A stretch of 64,000 bases of DNA from Streptomyces sp. ISL-1 (GTDB taxonomy: Bacteria > Actinomycetota > Actinomycetes > Streptomycetales > Streptomycetaceae). The notes beneath the pieces were generated by a model. The model had not been told where the DNA came from and did no database searches. It worked only from the letters and a program-made list of their open reading frames with translations. Positions 25,820 through 34,924 of the stretch are shown in pieces; the first letter of the stretch is position 1; every line of letters begins with the position of its first letter. Position numbers and translations under genes: made by a program. The DNA is taken from NCBI RefSeq assembly GCF_018614585.1, contig NZ_JAGGOI010000019.1:90804-154803 (forward strand). The letters are read 5' to 3'.

Positions 25820-26491
25820 TTACGCCAGGACGTGGAGGTGGATCGTGCCGTCCGGGTTCTGCGTCACCTTCAGGCGCGTCAGATCCTGGATGTGAACGTC
25901 CGGGGCGAGCGCCGACGCGCGCGGGCCCACGCCCACCACCCGCATCCCCGCCGACCTCGCCGCCGCGATGCCCGCCTCGGAGTCCTCGAAGGCCACGCAG
26001 TCCGCCGGGGCGAAGCCCAGCTCCGCCGCGCCCTTGAGGAAGCCCTCAGGGTCCGGCTTGCTCGCGCCGACGCGTTCCGCGGTGACCCGGGTCTGCGGCA
26101 TCGGCAGTCCGGCCGCGGTCATCCGGGCCTGGGCCAGCACCTCGTCCGCCGAGGTCACCAGGGCGTGCGGAAGCCCGGCGATCGCCGCCATGAACGCCGG
26201 GGCGCCCGCGACCGGGACGACGCCCTCGGTGTCCGCGGTCTCCTCGGCGAGCATCACGCGGTTGTCGGCGTAGTTCTGCTCCATCGGCCGGTCCGGGAGA
26301 AGCGCCGCCATGGTGGCGTACCCCTGCCGGCCGTGGACGACCTTCAGCGCCTCGTCCGGGTCCAGGCCGTGCTCGGTCGCCCAGGCGCGCCAGCAGCGCT
26401 CCACCACCGCGTCCGAGTTGACGATGGTGCCGTCCATGTCGAGCAGGAGGGCACGGGTGGTCAGGACGGGCGGCGGGACGGTTGCCGGCAT
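25820..26491 (-). CDS. HAD-superfamily (subfamily IA) phosphatase
   Basis: 223 residues from ATG 26489-26491. HAD motifs: I LLLDMDGTIVNSD (about 14-26), II LVTSADE (about 118), III with the Lys in VGASKPDPEGFLKG (about 150) and IV CVAFEDSEAGIAAA (about 172). The cap resembles the beta-phosphoglucomutase/2-deoxyglucose-6-phosphatase group, so a small sugar phosphate is the likely substrate. The last 25 residues (HIQDLTRLKVTQNPDG) are a common streptomycete tail. Single gene. Confidence 0.9.
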   Translation of the reverse strand: MPATVPPPVLTTRALLLDMDGTIVNSDAVVERCWRAWATEHGLDPDEALKVVHGRQGYATMAALLPDRPMEQNYADNRVMLAEETADTEGVVPVAGAPAFMAAIAGLPHALVTSADEVLAQARMTAAGLPMPQTRVTAERVGASKPDPEGFLKGAAELGFAPADCVAFEDSEAGIAAARSAGMRVVGVGPRASALAPDVHIQDLTRLKVTQNPDGTIHLHVLA

Positions 26492-26548
26492 CGGCGTACT
26501 CCAGGGCGGGGGAGAAAGAGAAGCGCGGGGGAGAAAAAGAAGCAAGGC

Positions 26549-26584
26549 GGCTCCGCCCGCCGGTCAGGGAGTACGGGCGGAGCC
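26549..26584 (-). terminator. Terminator after the peptidoglycan-binding gene
   Basis: GGCTCCGCCCG and CGGGCGGAGCC, perfect 11-bp arms with a 14-nt loop. On the minus strand it is followed by CTTGCTTCTTTTTC, a T-rich tract. Confidence 0.8.
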
Positions 26585-26650
26585 ACTTTGTTCAATCACG
26601 ATACAAAAACATGGCGGTCGACGCCACCCCCGCCCGGCGTGAGCCGGGAC

Positions 26651-27622
26651 TCACGCCTGGCCCGTCTGCGCCTCCAGTGCCCGGCGCGTCTTCGGGCCGT
26701 AGACCCCCTTGGGATCACCCTTGACGTTCCAGGAGTCCTGGAAGGTCCGCACAGCGTTCTCGACGGACTGTCCGTACTGTCCGTCCGCCGGGCCCGCGTA
26801 CAGCGACAACTCGGCCAGCCGCTGCTGGAGATCCACGACCCCCGGTCCGCTGTCCCCGCTTCGCAGCGTGCCCGACCCCGGCGCCTGTGGCGCCTCGGAC
26901 ACCGAACCCGTTGCCCGCCCCGTTGAGGGCGGTTGGGTCGACGCGCCGGCAGGTGCGGACGAGTCGCCGGACCTGAGCGCCGAGGACCCCGCCGACGCCG
27001 TACCGGACGGCGAGGCCGAGGCGTCGGCCGACGCGGACAGGGTCGGCGACGATGTGGGTATGTCCGGCAGTGCGCTCACGGTCGGCGCGCTCGTGCCCCT
27101 GTCCGGCAGGGCCTTTTCGCGCTCGTCGTCCCCGGAGAAGAGCCCTGAGGCGAACGCCGCGGTCCCGGCCACCGTCACCGCCGCCGCGACCACCATCAGC
27201 CCCTTGTGCGACCGCGGGCGCGGGCGCCCCCGGTGCCGCACCGGCGTGAGGTCCACGGGGCCGAGAGTCGTCGGCTCGTCATACGGCGCCGGGCGGCCAG
27301 GCGGGTCCACCGCGTCCAGTCGCGGCAGCGGCATCGTTTCCCCGCCCGGAACCGTTCCCCCGCCGGGCATCATTTCCCCGCCGGGCACCGGCCCCGCGCC
27401 CAGCACCGTCCCCCCGCCCGGCGCGGCAACGCCCGCGGCCTGGTTCCGCAGCGTCACATACGGCCGCACTCGCAGCGGGTCGAAAACCCCGGTCGCCGCG
27501 GTCTCCGCCCCCCGTTCCGCCCGTGCCGCGCCCTCGGCCCGCTCCGCGCAGACGCAGCCGGGCCCGGCTCTGCCCTCGGTATCTCGCGGCGTACCGCATT
27601 CAGGACACAGGTGTCCGGTCAT
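26651..27622 (-). CDS. Membrane protein with C-terminal peptidoglycan-binding domain
   Basis: 323 residues, GGGAGGG ahead of ATG 27620-27622. The N-terminus has a zinc-ribbon-like CPECG, then CVCAE, a Gly/Pro/Met-rich low-complexity part (about 65-105), a single membrane helix (about 142-162, GLMVVAAAVTVAGTAAFASG), a long Ser/Thr/Pro spacer (about 165-250), and a PG_binding_1 domain (about 255-320: GDSGPGVVDLQQRLAELSLY, then YGPKTRRALEAQ). The topology puts the zinc ribbon inside and the wall-binding domain outside. Such proteins may sense or anchor to the wall. Next to a divergent MFS pump. Confidence 0.8.
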   Translation of the reverse strand: MTGHLCPECGTPRDTEGRAGPGCVCAERAEGAARAERGAETAATGVFDPLRVRPYVTLRNQAAGVAAPGGGTVLGAGPVPGGEMMPGGGTVPGGETMPLPRLDAVDPPGRPAPYDEPTTLGPVDLTPVRHRGRPRPRSHKGLMVVAAAVTVAGTAAFASGLFSGDDEREKALPDRGTSAPTVSALPDIPTSSPTLSASADASASPSGTASAGSSALRSGDSSAPAGASTQPPSTGRATGSVSEAPQAPGSGTLRSGDSGPGVVDLQQRLAELSLYAGPADGQYGQSVENAVRTFQDSWNVKGDPKGVYGPKTRRALEAQTGQA

Positions 27623-27785
27623 TGCTGATTCCCTCCCCTTGTGCTGCGAGCGATTATGCAGCGGCCCGTCACGGCGCCCAACGCCGCCCGGACCTCCGCA
27701 CCGCCCGTTCGGCAGGCCGTACCCGGTCACACCGCCCAGGATGGGGAGGAGAGTGATGAAGGGCCGCGGAACCGAGGAGAACCGT

Positions 27786-29834
27786 ATGGCTCAGGAAGTG
27801 AGCACTCCCGCCGTGTATCCGGCCCCGGGCGAGGGCCAGAGCCGCCGGGCCGTCCTGGCCGCCATCGGCGCACTTCTGCTCGGCCTGCTGCTCGCCTCCC
27901 TCGACCAGACCATCGTGTCAACCGCCCTGCCGACCATCGTCAGCGAACTCGGCGGCCTGAACCATCTGTCCTGGGTCGTCACCGCGTACTTGCTCGCCTC
28001 GACCGCGGCCACCCCTCTGTGGGGCAAGCTCGGCGACCAGTACGGCCGCAAAAAGCTCTTCCAGACCGCCATCGTCATCTTCCTGATCGGCTCCGCGCTG
28101 TGCGGCGTCGCCCAGAACATGCCGCAGCTCATCGGCTTTCGCGCGCTCCAGGGCCTGGGCGGCGGCGGCCTCTTGGTGCTGTCCATGGCGATCGTCGGAG
28201 ACATCGTCTCGCCGCGCGAACGCGGAAAGTACCAGGGCCTGTTCGGCGCGGTCTTCGGCGCGAGCAGCGTCCTCGGCCCGCTGCTCGGCGGCTTCTTCAC
28301 CGAACACCTCACCTGGCGCTGGGTGTTCTACATAAACCTCCCCATAGGCGTCGTCGCGCTGCTGGTCATCGCCGCCGTACTGCGCATCCCGGCCCGCCGG
28401 ACCCCGCACACCATCGACTACCTCGGCACCTTCCTCATCGCCTCCGTCGCCACCTGCCTGGTCCTTGTCGCCTCCCTCGGCGGCACCACCTGGGCCTGGG
28501 GCTCGCCGCAGATCATCGGCCTTGCCGTACTGGGCGCCGTACTCCTCGTCGTTTTCGTGTACGTCGAGCGGCGCGCCGTCGAACCGGTGCTGCCGCTCAA
28601 GCTGTTCCGGATCCGCACCTTCACCCTCGTCGCCGTCATCAGCTTCGTCGTCGGGTTCGCGATGTTCGGGGCGATCACCTATCTGCCGACGTTCCTGCAG
28701 GTCGTGCACGGCATCTCACCGACCTTGTCCGGTGTGCACCTGCTGCCGATGGTGCTCGGCATGCTGCTCACCTCCACCCTGTCCGGCCAGCTCGTCAGCC
28801 GCACCGGACGCTGGAAGGTCTTCCCCATCGCGGGCACCGGCATCACGGCCGTGGGCCTGGTGCTGCTCCACCGGCTCGACGAGTCCAGCTCCACCTGGGA
28901 GATGAGCGCGTACTTGTTCGTCTTCGGCGCCGGTCTCGGCCTGGTCATGCAGGTGCTCGTAATCGTCGTCCAGAACGCCGTCAGCTACGAGGACCTGGGC
29001 GTCGCCACCTCGGGGGCGACGTTCTTCCGCTCCATCGGAGCCGCGTTCGGCGTCGCCATCTTCGGCACGATCTTCACCAACCGGCTGGAGGACAAGCTGA
29101 CCGAGGCGCTGGCGGGACGGTCCGTGCCCTCCGGCGTCGGCGCCGGGCAGCTGGCCGCAGACCCGCGCTCGATCGCCGAACTGCCGCCCGCGCTGCGCCC
29201 GTCGGTGCTCCACGCCTACTCCTTGGCCATCACCGACGTCTTCCTGTACGCCGTGCCCGTGGTCCTCCTCGCCTTCGTCGTCGCCTGGTTCCTCAAGGAG
29301 GACAGGCTGCGCGGCTCGGTCACGGCGCCCGATTCCAGCGAGACCCTGGCGACCAACCCGGTTCTGCGCTCCTCCCACGAGGAGGTGGCGCGGGCCCTGT
29401 CGGTGCTCGGCTCGCGCGAGGGACAACGCAAGATCTACGAGAAGATCACCGAGCGGGCGGGGTACGACCTGCTGCCCGCGTCCAGTTGGCTGCTGCTGCG
29501 CATCCGCCGCCACGGCATCGTCGAGCCCGCACTGCTCGCCGACAACACGATCGTGCCCCTGCGCGTCATCACCGAGGCCGCCCGCCAGCTGGAGGAACGC
29601 GGCCTCGCCCGCCGCGAAGGCCTGGATCTGATGCTCACCGACCCGGGCCTGCAGGCGGCTGTACGGCTGGCAAAGGCCCGGGAGGACTCGCTGGCGGAGC
29701 TGCTCGGCGACTGGTGGGCCCCGGAGCGGCCCACCGATCTGGTGAAACTGGTCGAGGAGTTGACCGCGGAGCTGTGTGGCTCGGACCAGGAGCGGCCGCA
29801 GGGCCCGCAGCCCAAGCGCGACCACGCGGCCTGA
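27786..29834 (+). CDS. MFS drug exporter (DHA2) with C-terminal helical regulatory-like extension
   Basis: 682 residues from ATG 27786 with GAGGAG six bases before it; ATG 27753 in the same frame is also well placed. Fourteen membrane helices fill about 20-510, with LLASLDQTIVSTALPTIVSE (motif D1), WGKLGDQYGRKKL (motif A) and GASSVLGPLLGGFFTEH (motif C). After helix 14 a soluble part of about 165 residues follows. It includes SWLLLRIRRHGIVEPALLAD, then EERGLARREGLDLMLTDPGL, which reads like a winged-helix (MarR-like) fold. A cytosolic domain of this sort may gate or sense drug. Confidence 0.9.
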   Translation: MAQEVSTPAVYPAPGEGQSRRAVLAAIGALLLGLLLASLDQTIVSTALPTIVSELGGLNHLSWVVTAYLLASTAATPLWGKLGDQYGRKKLFQTAIVIFLIGSALCGVAQNMPQLIGFRALQGLGGGGLLVLSMAIVGDIVSPRERGKYQGLFGAVFGASSVLGPLLGGFFTEHLTWRWVFYINLPIGVVALLVIAAVLRIPARRTPHTIDYLGTFLIASVATCLVLVASLGGTTWAWGSPQIIGLAVLGAVLLVVFVYVERRAVEPVLPLKLFRIRTFTLVAVISFVVGFAMFGAITYLPTFLQVVHGISPTLSGVHLLPMVLGMLLTSTLSGQLVSRTGRWKVFPIAGTGITAVGLVLLHRLDESSSTWEMSAYLFVFGAGLGLVMQVLVIVVQNAVSYEDLGVATSGATFFRSIGAAFGVAIFGTIFTNRLEDKLTEALAGRSVPSGVGAGQLAADPRSIAELPPALRPSVLHAYSLAITDVFLYAVPVVLLAFVVAWFLKEDRLRGSVTAPDSSETLATNPVLRSSHEEVARALSVLGSREGQRKIYEKITERAGYDLLPASSWLLLRIRRHGIVEPALLADNTIVPLRVITEAARQLEERGLARREGLDLMLTDPGLQAAVRLAKAREDSLAELLGDWWAPERPTDLVKLVEELTAELCGSDQERPQGPQPKRDHAA

Positions 29835-29847
29835 ACGCCGCTGCGCC

Positions 29848-30327
29848 TCACAGCTCCTTGCCGTACCAGATGTCCATGTACGGACCCGAGCAGTACGCCG
29901 GGATCTCGGCGTAGCCGTGCCGGACGTACAGCGTGCGTGCCTCGATCAGATCGAGCCGCGTATTGAGGACCATCCGCCGCGCGCCGAGCCCGCGGGCCTC
30001 CTCCTGAAGGGTCCGCAGCAGCAGCCCGGCGCCCTTCCTGCCGCGCAGGGCCGGCCGCAGATACACCCGCGTGAGTTCGGCGCGCTCGGCGTCCAGCATC
30101 AGGATGCCGCCGCAGGCCGCGGCCTTGCCCCCGTACCGACCGACGACGAACTGACCGGTGGGCGGCGTGAGTTGCTCGACACCGTCCCCGGCGAGCCCCT
30201 CGTCGATCTCCTGGGGGGTCGCGGGCCGCTTCCAGTAGCGGCTCGCGACCTCGTCGTAGTACTCACGGCGCAGGGCGTTCGCGTCGGGGGAGTCGAAGGC
30301 TTCGGGGGCCAGGGTCCAGGTCGTCAT
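29848..30327 (-). CDS. GNAT-family acetyltransferase
   Basis: 159 residues. The acetyl-CoA-binding core is visible as AELTRVYLRPALRGRKGAGL (R-x-x-G-x-G/A type loop, about 95-107), followed by LLRTLQEEARGLGARRMVLN and the last strand YVRHGYAEIPAY. Start ATG 30325-30327 excludes a poor Arg-rich N-terminal run. Substrate unknown. Convergent with the MFS pump. Confidence 0.88.
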   Translation of the reverse strand: MTTWTLAPEAFDSPDANALRREYYDEVASRYWKRPATPQEIDEGLAGDGVEQLTPPTGQFVVGRYGGKAAACGGILMLDAERAELTRVYLRPALRGRKGAGLLLRTLQEEARGLGARRMVLNTRLDLIEARTLYVRHGYAEIPAYCSGPYMDIWYGKEL

Positions 30328-30390
30328 GCCGGTCTCTGTACCGGACGGCCAGCCCCGGCGGCCAGCGATTTTCCCGCGCTCAGTGCGCAC

Positions 30391-30717
30391 TTACGCCTTC
30401 GGGGCGGCCTGCTGGACGACCTCGAAGGACCACAGCGTCGACCCGGTGGCGGCGGGCTTGGGACGCTCGCCGGCCTCGCCGCCTCCGCCCCCGTGCGAGG
30501 CCCGCATCGAGCCCTCCATCCAGGCCTGGAACGACGCCTCGTCGGCCCAGCGCGTGTAGACGAGGTACTGGTCGGTGCCTTCGAGCGGGCGCAGCAGCTC
30601 GAACCACTCGAAGCCGTCGGAGTTCTCCACCGAGCCCGCGCGGGCCGCGAAGCGCTTCTCCAGCACCTCGCGCTGCTCCTCGGGAACGGTCAGGACGTTG
30701 ATCTTCACGATGCTCAT
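30391..30717 (-). CDS. Antibiotic-biosynthesis-monooxygenase (ABM)-fold protein
   Basis: 108 residues from ATG 30715-30717. Dimeric ferredoxin-like fold signature: IVKINVLTVPEEQREVLEKR, then GFEWFELLRPLEGTDQYLVY and WADEASFQAWMEG. A Gly-rich loop (HGGGGGEAGERP) precedes the last strand. The family includes quinol monooxygenases and IsdG-type heme-degrading enzymes; the N-terminal KINV strand and NSDGFEWFELL region are like IsdG/HmoB. A heme or quinone role is possible but not shown. Confidence 0.82.
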   Translation of the reverse strand: MSIVKINVLTVPEEQREVLEKRFAARAGSVENSDGFEWFELLRPLEGTDQYLVYTRWADEASFQAWMEGSMRASHGGGGGEAGERPKPAATGSTLWSFEVVQQAAPKA

Positions 30718-30795
30718 GCGTCCCATCCTGCCGTACCGCGTACGTCCGCCCGCGGCCCCTCGGGCTATGACGCGCTCTCGGGCCACGACGCGCTC

Positions 30796-31479
30796 TCAGG
30801 CCACCACGCGCGCCAGCAGGAACCCGTCGTACCCCTTCGCGCCCACCGTCTGGACCGCCGTCGCGTCCAGCCGTGGCTCCCGCGCAAGCAGTTCGTACAT
30901 CTGCCGGGTGCCGACGATCGCCGGGTCCGTGCTGTCGGCGTCCAGCACCGTGCCGCCCCGGATCGCGTTGTCGACGATGATCACGCTGCCGGGCCGGCTG
31001 AGCTTCAGCGCCCACTCCACGTAACTCGGGTTGTTCTGCTTGTCCGCGTCGATGAAGACCAGGTCGAACGTGCCCGCGCCCGGCTCCGTCGCCAGCTCCG
31101 GCAGCGTCTGAAGCGCCGCCCCCGTCCTGACCTCGGCGATCTTGTCGAGGCCGGCACGGGCGAGGTTCGCGCGGGCCACCTCCGCGTGGACCGGGTTGTA
31201 TTCGAGGGAGATCAGCCGGCCGTTCTCGGGCAGCGCCCTGGCCAGCCAGATCGTGCTGTAGCCGCCCAGCGTCCCGATTTCGAGGATCGTGCGCGCGCCC
31301 TGCATCTGTGCCAGCAGAGACAGCAGTTTGCCCTGGTTCGGCGTGACCTGGATGGGCGGGAGGCCGGCTGCGTCGCTCGCCGCGAGGGCTGCGTTCAGAG
31401 CTTCGTCGGCGGGCGCGAGGTGGTCGGTGAGATAGCTGTCGACGGCGGTCCACCGGTCCTGGAACTGTTCCTGGGTCAT
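30796..31479 (-). CDS. SAM-dependent O-methyltransferase (CCoAOMT type)
   Basis: 227 residues. SAM site ILEIGTLGGYSTIWLA (about 66-81), acidic end of strand 2 LISLEYN, the family motif FDLVFIDADKQNNPSYVEWA (about 140-158, metal-binding D and N residues) and VIIVDNAIRGG. Family members methylate catechols and related phenols with Mg2+. The start ATG at 31477-31479 gives the normal family length. Confidence 0.9.
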   Translation of the reverse strand: MTQEQFQDRWTAVDSYLTDHLAPADEALNAALAASDAAGLPPIQVTPNQGKLLSLLAQMQGARTILEIGTLGGYSTIWLARALPENGRLISLEYNPVHAEVARANLARAGLDKIAEVRTGAALQTLPELATEPGAGTFDLVFIDADKQNNPSYVEWALKLSRPGSVIIVDNAIRGGTVLDADSTDPAIVGTRQMYELLAREPRLDATAVQTVGAKGYDGFLLARVVA

Positions 31480-31716
31480 ACGCCCCAACCTATTTGAGCC
31501 GACGGGGCGGCGGCAGGTGAATCGGCGGCGGCTGAACCGGCCCGCGCTGCCGTGCCCGTACGCGCCGGATCTCGCAGTTCCGGCGCACTCCCGAAAGATA
31601 TTCAGCCAAAACGGGGTGACAGTCAGGCTAAGAGGGGGTTGCCTGAGTCTCCTTCATGGAGCAATGCGAGGCTCTATGAACCAGGAACGCGGAACGTAGG
31701 GGAGGCGCGGCGCGAC

Positions 31717-33732
31717 GTGGCGAACGCGGAGCACAGCGTGCGGGGGAGCGCGACGACGGACACCAGGATGGGCGCGGCCAGGGCCGCCCTGTGGCTTGTG
31801 GCCGCCGTACTCGCGATACGACAGACGGCGGCGGTGCTCCGGCAGCCGCCCGGGGAGCGGCTGACCGACCTGGAGACCTGGATCGGCGAGAACGGCGTCC
31901 TGCATGTGAAGGGCTCGCTGTACGACACCGACAAGTTCACCGGTACGCCCTTCGCCGGACTCGTGCTCAAACCACTGGCCCGCTCCGCGGAGCAAAGCCT
32001 CGGCGTCGCCTGGACCTTCGGCACGCTCCTGCTCGTCGTCGGCATCGGCCTGGTCGTCGCCCGAGCCCTGCCCGGCCCGGTCTCGCGCCGCAGCGGCCTG
32101 CTCGCCGCTCCCATCGCCATCAGCCTGCTGATGCTGTCGCTGCCCGTACGCAACAGCTTCTATCTCGGCCAGACCAGCATCATCCCGGTCCTGCTCGTCC
32201 TTCTCGGCTGCTTCGCCGTGCGCGGGGAGAGATCCTCGGGCGTACTGATAGGCCTCGGCGCGGCCCTTCAGCCCACCGTCCTCCTCTTCGCGCCGCTGCT
32301 CTGGTTCACCGGCCGCAAAAACGCCGCCGTCACCTCGGCCGGCACCTTCGCCGCCCTCTCGGCGCTCGCCTGGGCCGCGATGCCCGGCGACTCGTGGGCC
32401 TACTGGGTGCACCATGCCGCGGGCGCGGGCCTCGGCGCCCGCCCGGACAGCCTCGCCAACCAGTCCCTGCACGGAGCGTTGCTCCGCTTCGGCCTCCAGG
32501 GCCCGCTCGAGATAGCCCTGTACGTCGCCCTCGCCGCGGTCGTCTGCTGGTTCGGCCTGCGCCGCGCCGTCCGGTACGCCGAGGACGGCCAGCTCCTCCT
32601 CGCCGTCGCCCTCACCGGTTGCGTCGCCGTCGCGGTCTCGCCCACCGCCTGGCAGCACCAGCTCCTGTGGGTGCTCCTCGCCGTCGCCGGCCGCGTCGGA
32701 AAGCGCGCCTCCGACCGCATGCTCTGGCCGGTCCTGATCATCCTGGCGATGACCCTGCCCGGGAGGATGCTGCTGCCCAACATGGCGGTGCTCCACCCCG
32801 TACGCGACAATGTCCTGCTCATCGCCGCCCTCGCCGCGGCCTGCGCGGTGCCCTTCCTGCCGCGCACCTCGCCGTACTTCCGCCGGCCGGTCCCCACCGA
32901 TTACGCGACGCCCGCCCCGGCCCGCTGGGCCCTGGTTCCGCTGCTGCCCTTCTGGCGGCGCGTCCTCAGCCGACCCAACCTGCTCCTCGAACTCCTCGTG
33001 ATCCGGGTCGGCTACTCCGTCTACTCGCACATACGCGCCGCCGCGACCGGCGGCGTCACAGCGGCCGAGGAACACGGCCGCCAGATCATCTCCATGGAGC
33101 AGGCCCTCGGCCTCGACATCGAGCACTGGGTCAACCACGCGGTGGTGAACGCGAAGTGGGCCGAGGCCTTCTTCAACTTCTACTACACGTCCTTCCACTT
33201 CGTGGTCCCGCTGGCCATCCTCGGCGTCCTCTACGTCCGCCGCCCCGCCGACTACCGCTGGGCGCGCTCCTCGCTCGCCTTCGCCACGGTCCTCGCGCTC
33301 CTCGGCTTCTGGCTCTACCCGCTGGCCCCGCCGCGCCTGATGCCCGGCATGGACTTCATCGACACGGTCCACGGCCCGCAGGATCTCGCCAACCCCGACT
33401 ACGGCGCGATGACCGCCGTCACCAACCAGTACGCGGCCATGCCCTCGCTGCACTTCGGCTGGTCCCTCTGGTGCGGTCTGGTCGTCCTCGTCATCGCGCC
33501 CAAGCTGTGGATGAAGCTCCTCGGCCTGCTCCACCCGCTCTTCACCGTCTGCGCGATCGTTGCCACGGCGAACCACTGGGTACTCGACGCGGCGGGCGGC
33601 GCGGCCGTGGTGGGCGCGGGCTTCGGCCTCACGTACGTACTGGCCGGCCGGCGCGATCTGCTGGTACCCAAGGGCGCGATCCCGCCCGCGCGGACGGAGT
33701 CCGCAGTCCCGGTCCCGGCCGTGCCCAAGTAG
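31717..33732 (+). CDS. Bifunctional GT87-type glycosyltransferase / PAP2 phosphatase fusion
   Basis: 671 residues from GTG 31717. The N-terminal half (about 20-395) is a multi-helix membrane domain of the DUF2029/GT87 mannosyltransferase type: LETWIGENGVLHVKGSLYD holds the acidic loop, GQTSIIPVLLVLLG follows. The C-terminal part (about 425-650) is a PAP2_3/Aur1-like lipid phosphatase with LYPLAPPRLMPGMDF (motif 1-like), YAAMPSLHFGWSLW (P-S-x-H) and NHWVLDAAGGAAVV (His-x3-Asp). The two activities in one chain suggest transfer of a sugar from a polyprenyl carrier and recycling of polyprenyl phosphate, or remodelling of a phosphoinositide. Terminator at 33743. Confidence 0.88.
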   Translation: MANAEHSVRGSATTDTRMGAARAALWLVAAVLAIRQTAAVLRQPPGERLTDLETWIGENGVLHVKGSLYDTDKFTGTPFAGLVLKPLARSAEQSLGVAWTFGTLLLVVGIGLVVARALPGPVSRRSGLLAAPIAISLLMLSLPVRNSFYLGQTSIIPVLLVLLGCFAVRGERSSGVLIGLGAALQPTVLLFAPLLWFTGRKNAAVTSAGTFAALSALAWAAMPGDSWAYWVHHAAGAGLGARPDSLANQSLHGALLRFGLQGPLEIALYVALAAVVCWFGLRRAVRYAEDGQLLLAVALTGCVAVAVSPTAWQHQLLWVLLAVAGRVGKRASDRMLWPVLIILAMTLPGRMLLPNMAVLHPVRDNVLLIAALAAACAVPFLPRTSPYFRRPVPTDYATPAPARWALVPLLPFWRRVLSRPNLLLELLVIRVGYSVYSHIRAAATGGVTAAEEHGRQIISMEQALGLDIEHWVNHAVVNAKWAEAFFNFYYTSFHFVVPLAILGVLYVRRPADYRWARSSLAFATVLALLGFWLYPLAPPRLMPGMDFIDTVHGPQDLANPDYGAMTAVTNQYAAMPSLHFGWSLWCGLVVLVIAPKLWMKLLGLLHPLFTVCAIVATANHWVLDAAGGAAVVGAGFGLTYVLAGRRDLLVPKGAIPPARTESAVPVPAVPK

Positions 33733-33742
33733 GAACGCGCGC

Positions 33743-33777
33743 CCCAGGGGGTACGGGTTGTGCCCGCACCCCCTGGG
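33743..33777 (+). terminator. Terminator after the GT87-PAP2 gene
   Basis: CCCAGGGGGT and ACCCCCTGGG, perfect 10-bp arms, 15-nt loop, starting 10 bases after the stop and followed by TTGG. Confidence 0.7.
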
Positions 33778-33997
33778 TTGGATCGCCGCGTTCAAGCCAG
33801 CATCCGCCCGGACCGCCGGTTCCGCCACTCGGGCCCGGCCCGCCCCGCGCGGCAGTTGGTGGCGGTCACCTCCGGGCGTGCAGAGGTCCGGCCGCCGGAC
33901 CATGGAACGGCCGCGTCCGGACCCTGACAGTCAACGAGGCCCCGACCACCACATTGCTGCCGTTGCCACGGGCCGAGTCTCTGGAGGGCCGATTCGT

Positions 33998-34843
33998 CTA
34001 CTCGGCTGGCTCGGCGATCAGCGCGGTGGCGACGCGTCGGAAGCCGACGCGGGCATAGATCCGGGCGACGTCATCGTCGCCTGCCGACAAGAAGACGGTC
34101 TCCACGCCTCGCGATCGGGCGTCGGCCACCAGCGCCGCGGTGACCGCGAGCCCAAGACCACGACGGCGTGCGCTGGGCAGTGTCCCGACACCGACGATCT
34201 CGCTGACCGCTCCGACCGGCTGATGCTGGCCCGCGCACAACGCCGCCCCGCCTTCCACCGCTGCTGCAACCGAAGTCAGACCCGCCCCGATCCGCGCCAC
34301 CGTGCGGCCCACCGACCCGTCGCCTGCTCGGGCACGTACGGCTTCCGCCAGTTCGGTGACTCCCGCCAGGCCGACACCGGTTCCGGGCTCCGCGAAGGCA
34401 AGATGCGGCACGGCCAGTGCGCTCGCCAGCGCCGGATCGTCCGGACCTATGGTCCGCACCGACGAGCCGCCGGACAACTCGTCCGCAGCGGGCACCGGCG
34501 CGCCCGGGTCAAGCACCATCAAGGGGTGCTCGTGAACCACAAGCCCCGAGCCCTCGATCGCGGCCCGGAGCGCAGTCGTGGTCTCGGCGACCCACTCGAA
34601 ACTCTCCGGAATCCCGAGTTCACGCTGCCGGGCGCGAACTCGGGCCACATCGGCGGCAGTCACCGCACCGGACCATCCCCGAGCCGGACGTGCGTAGAAC
34701 GGCCACCCCTGACCTTCCCGCACGAACAGAGTCAGCGGCCCGAAGTCCTCGACACGGGCACCATGGCGTGGCACCGCGTCGTAGTACCTCTCAAGTCGGT
34801 CCAGAAGTACCCGGTCAGGGCGATCAAGATCCACAGAAGTCAC
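33998..34843 (-). CDS. GNAT-family acetyltransferase
   Basis: 281 residues taking GTG 34841-34843 as start; the frame is open to 34924 but without family match. An N-terminal half with FGPLTLFVREGQGWPFYARP resembles streptomycete GNAT proteins with a non-catalytic first domain. The catalytic second half has EIVGVGTLPSARRRGLGLAV (about 205-224, the acetyl-CoA loop), LVADARSRGVETVFLSAG and ARIYARVGFRRV. Substrate unknown. It ends the block before the WhiJ-type locus. Confidence 0.82.
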   Translation of the reverse strand: MTSVDLDRPDRVLLDRLERYYDAVPRHGARVEDFGPLTLFVREGQGWPFYARPARGWSGAVTAADVARVRARQRELGIPESFEWVAETTTALRAAIEGSGLVVHEHPLMVLDPGAPVPAADELSGGSSVRTIGPDDPALASALAVPHLAFAEPGTGVGLAGVTELAEAVRARAGDGSVGRTVARIGAGLTSVAAAVEGGAALCAGQHQPVGAVSEIVGVGTLPSARRRGLGLAVTAALVADARSRGVETVFLSAGDDDVARIYARVGFRRVATALIAEPAE

Positions 34844-34924
34844 GCGGGCATCCAAACACCAGGTCGCCGACGACCGCCACCTCATTACGACTCGGCTGCA
34901 ATCACCCTCTGCGCGGACGATCAA

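Noticed and set aside
26709..27786. 1041-codon ORF 26709-29834 as one long protein
   Set aside because: Residues before ATG 27786 are antisense to the peptidoglycan-binding gene; the MFS domain starts only after 27786.
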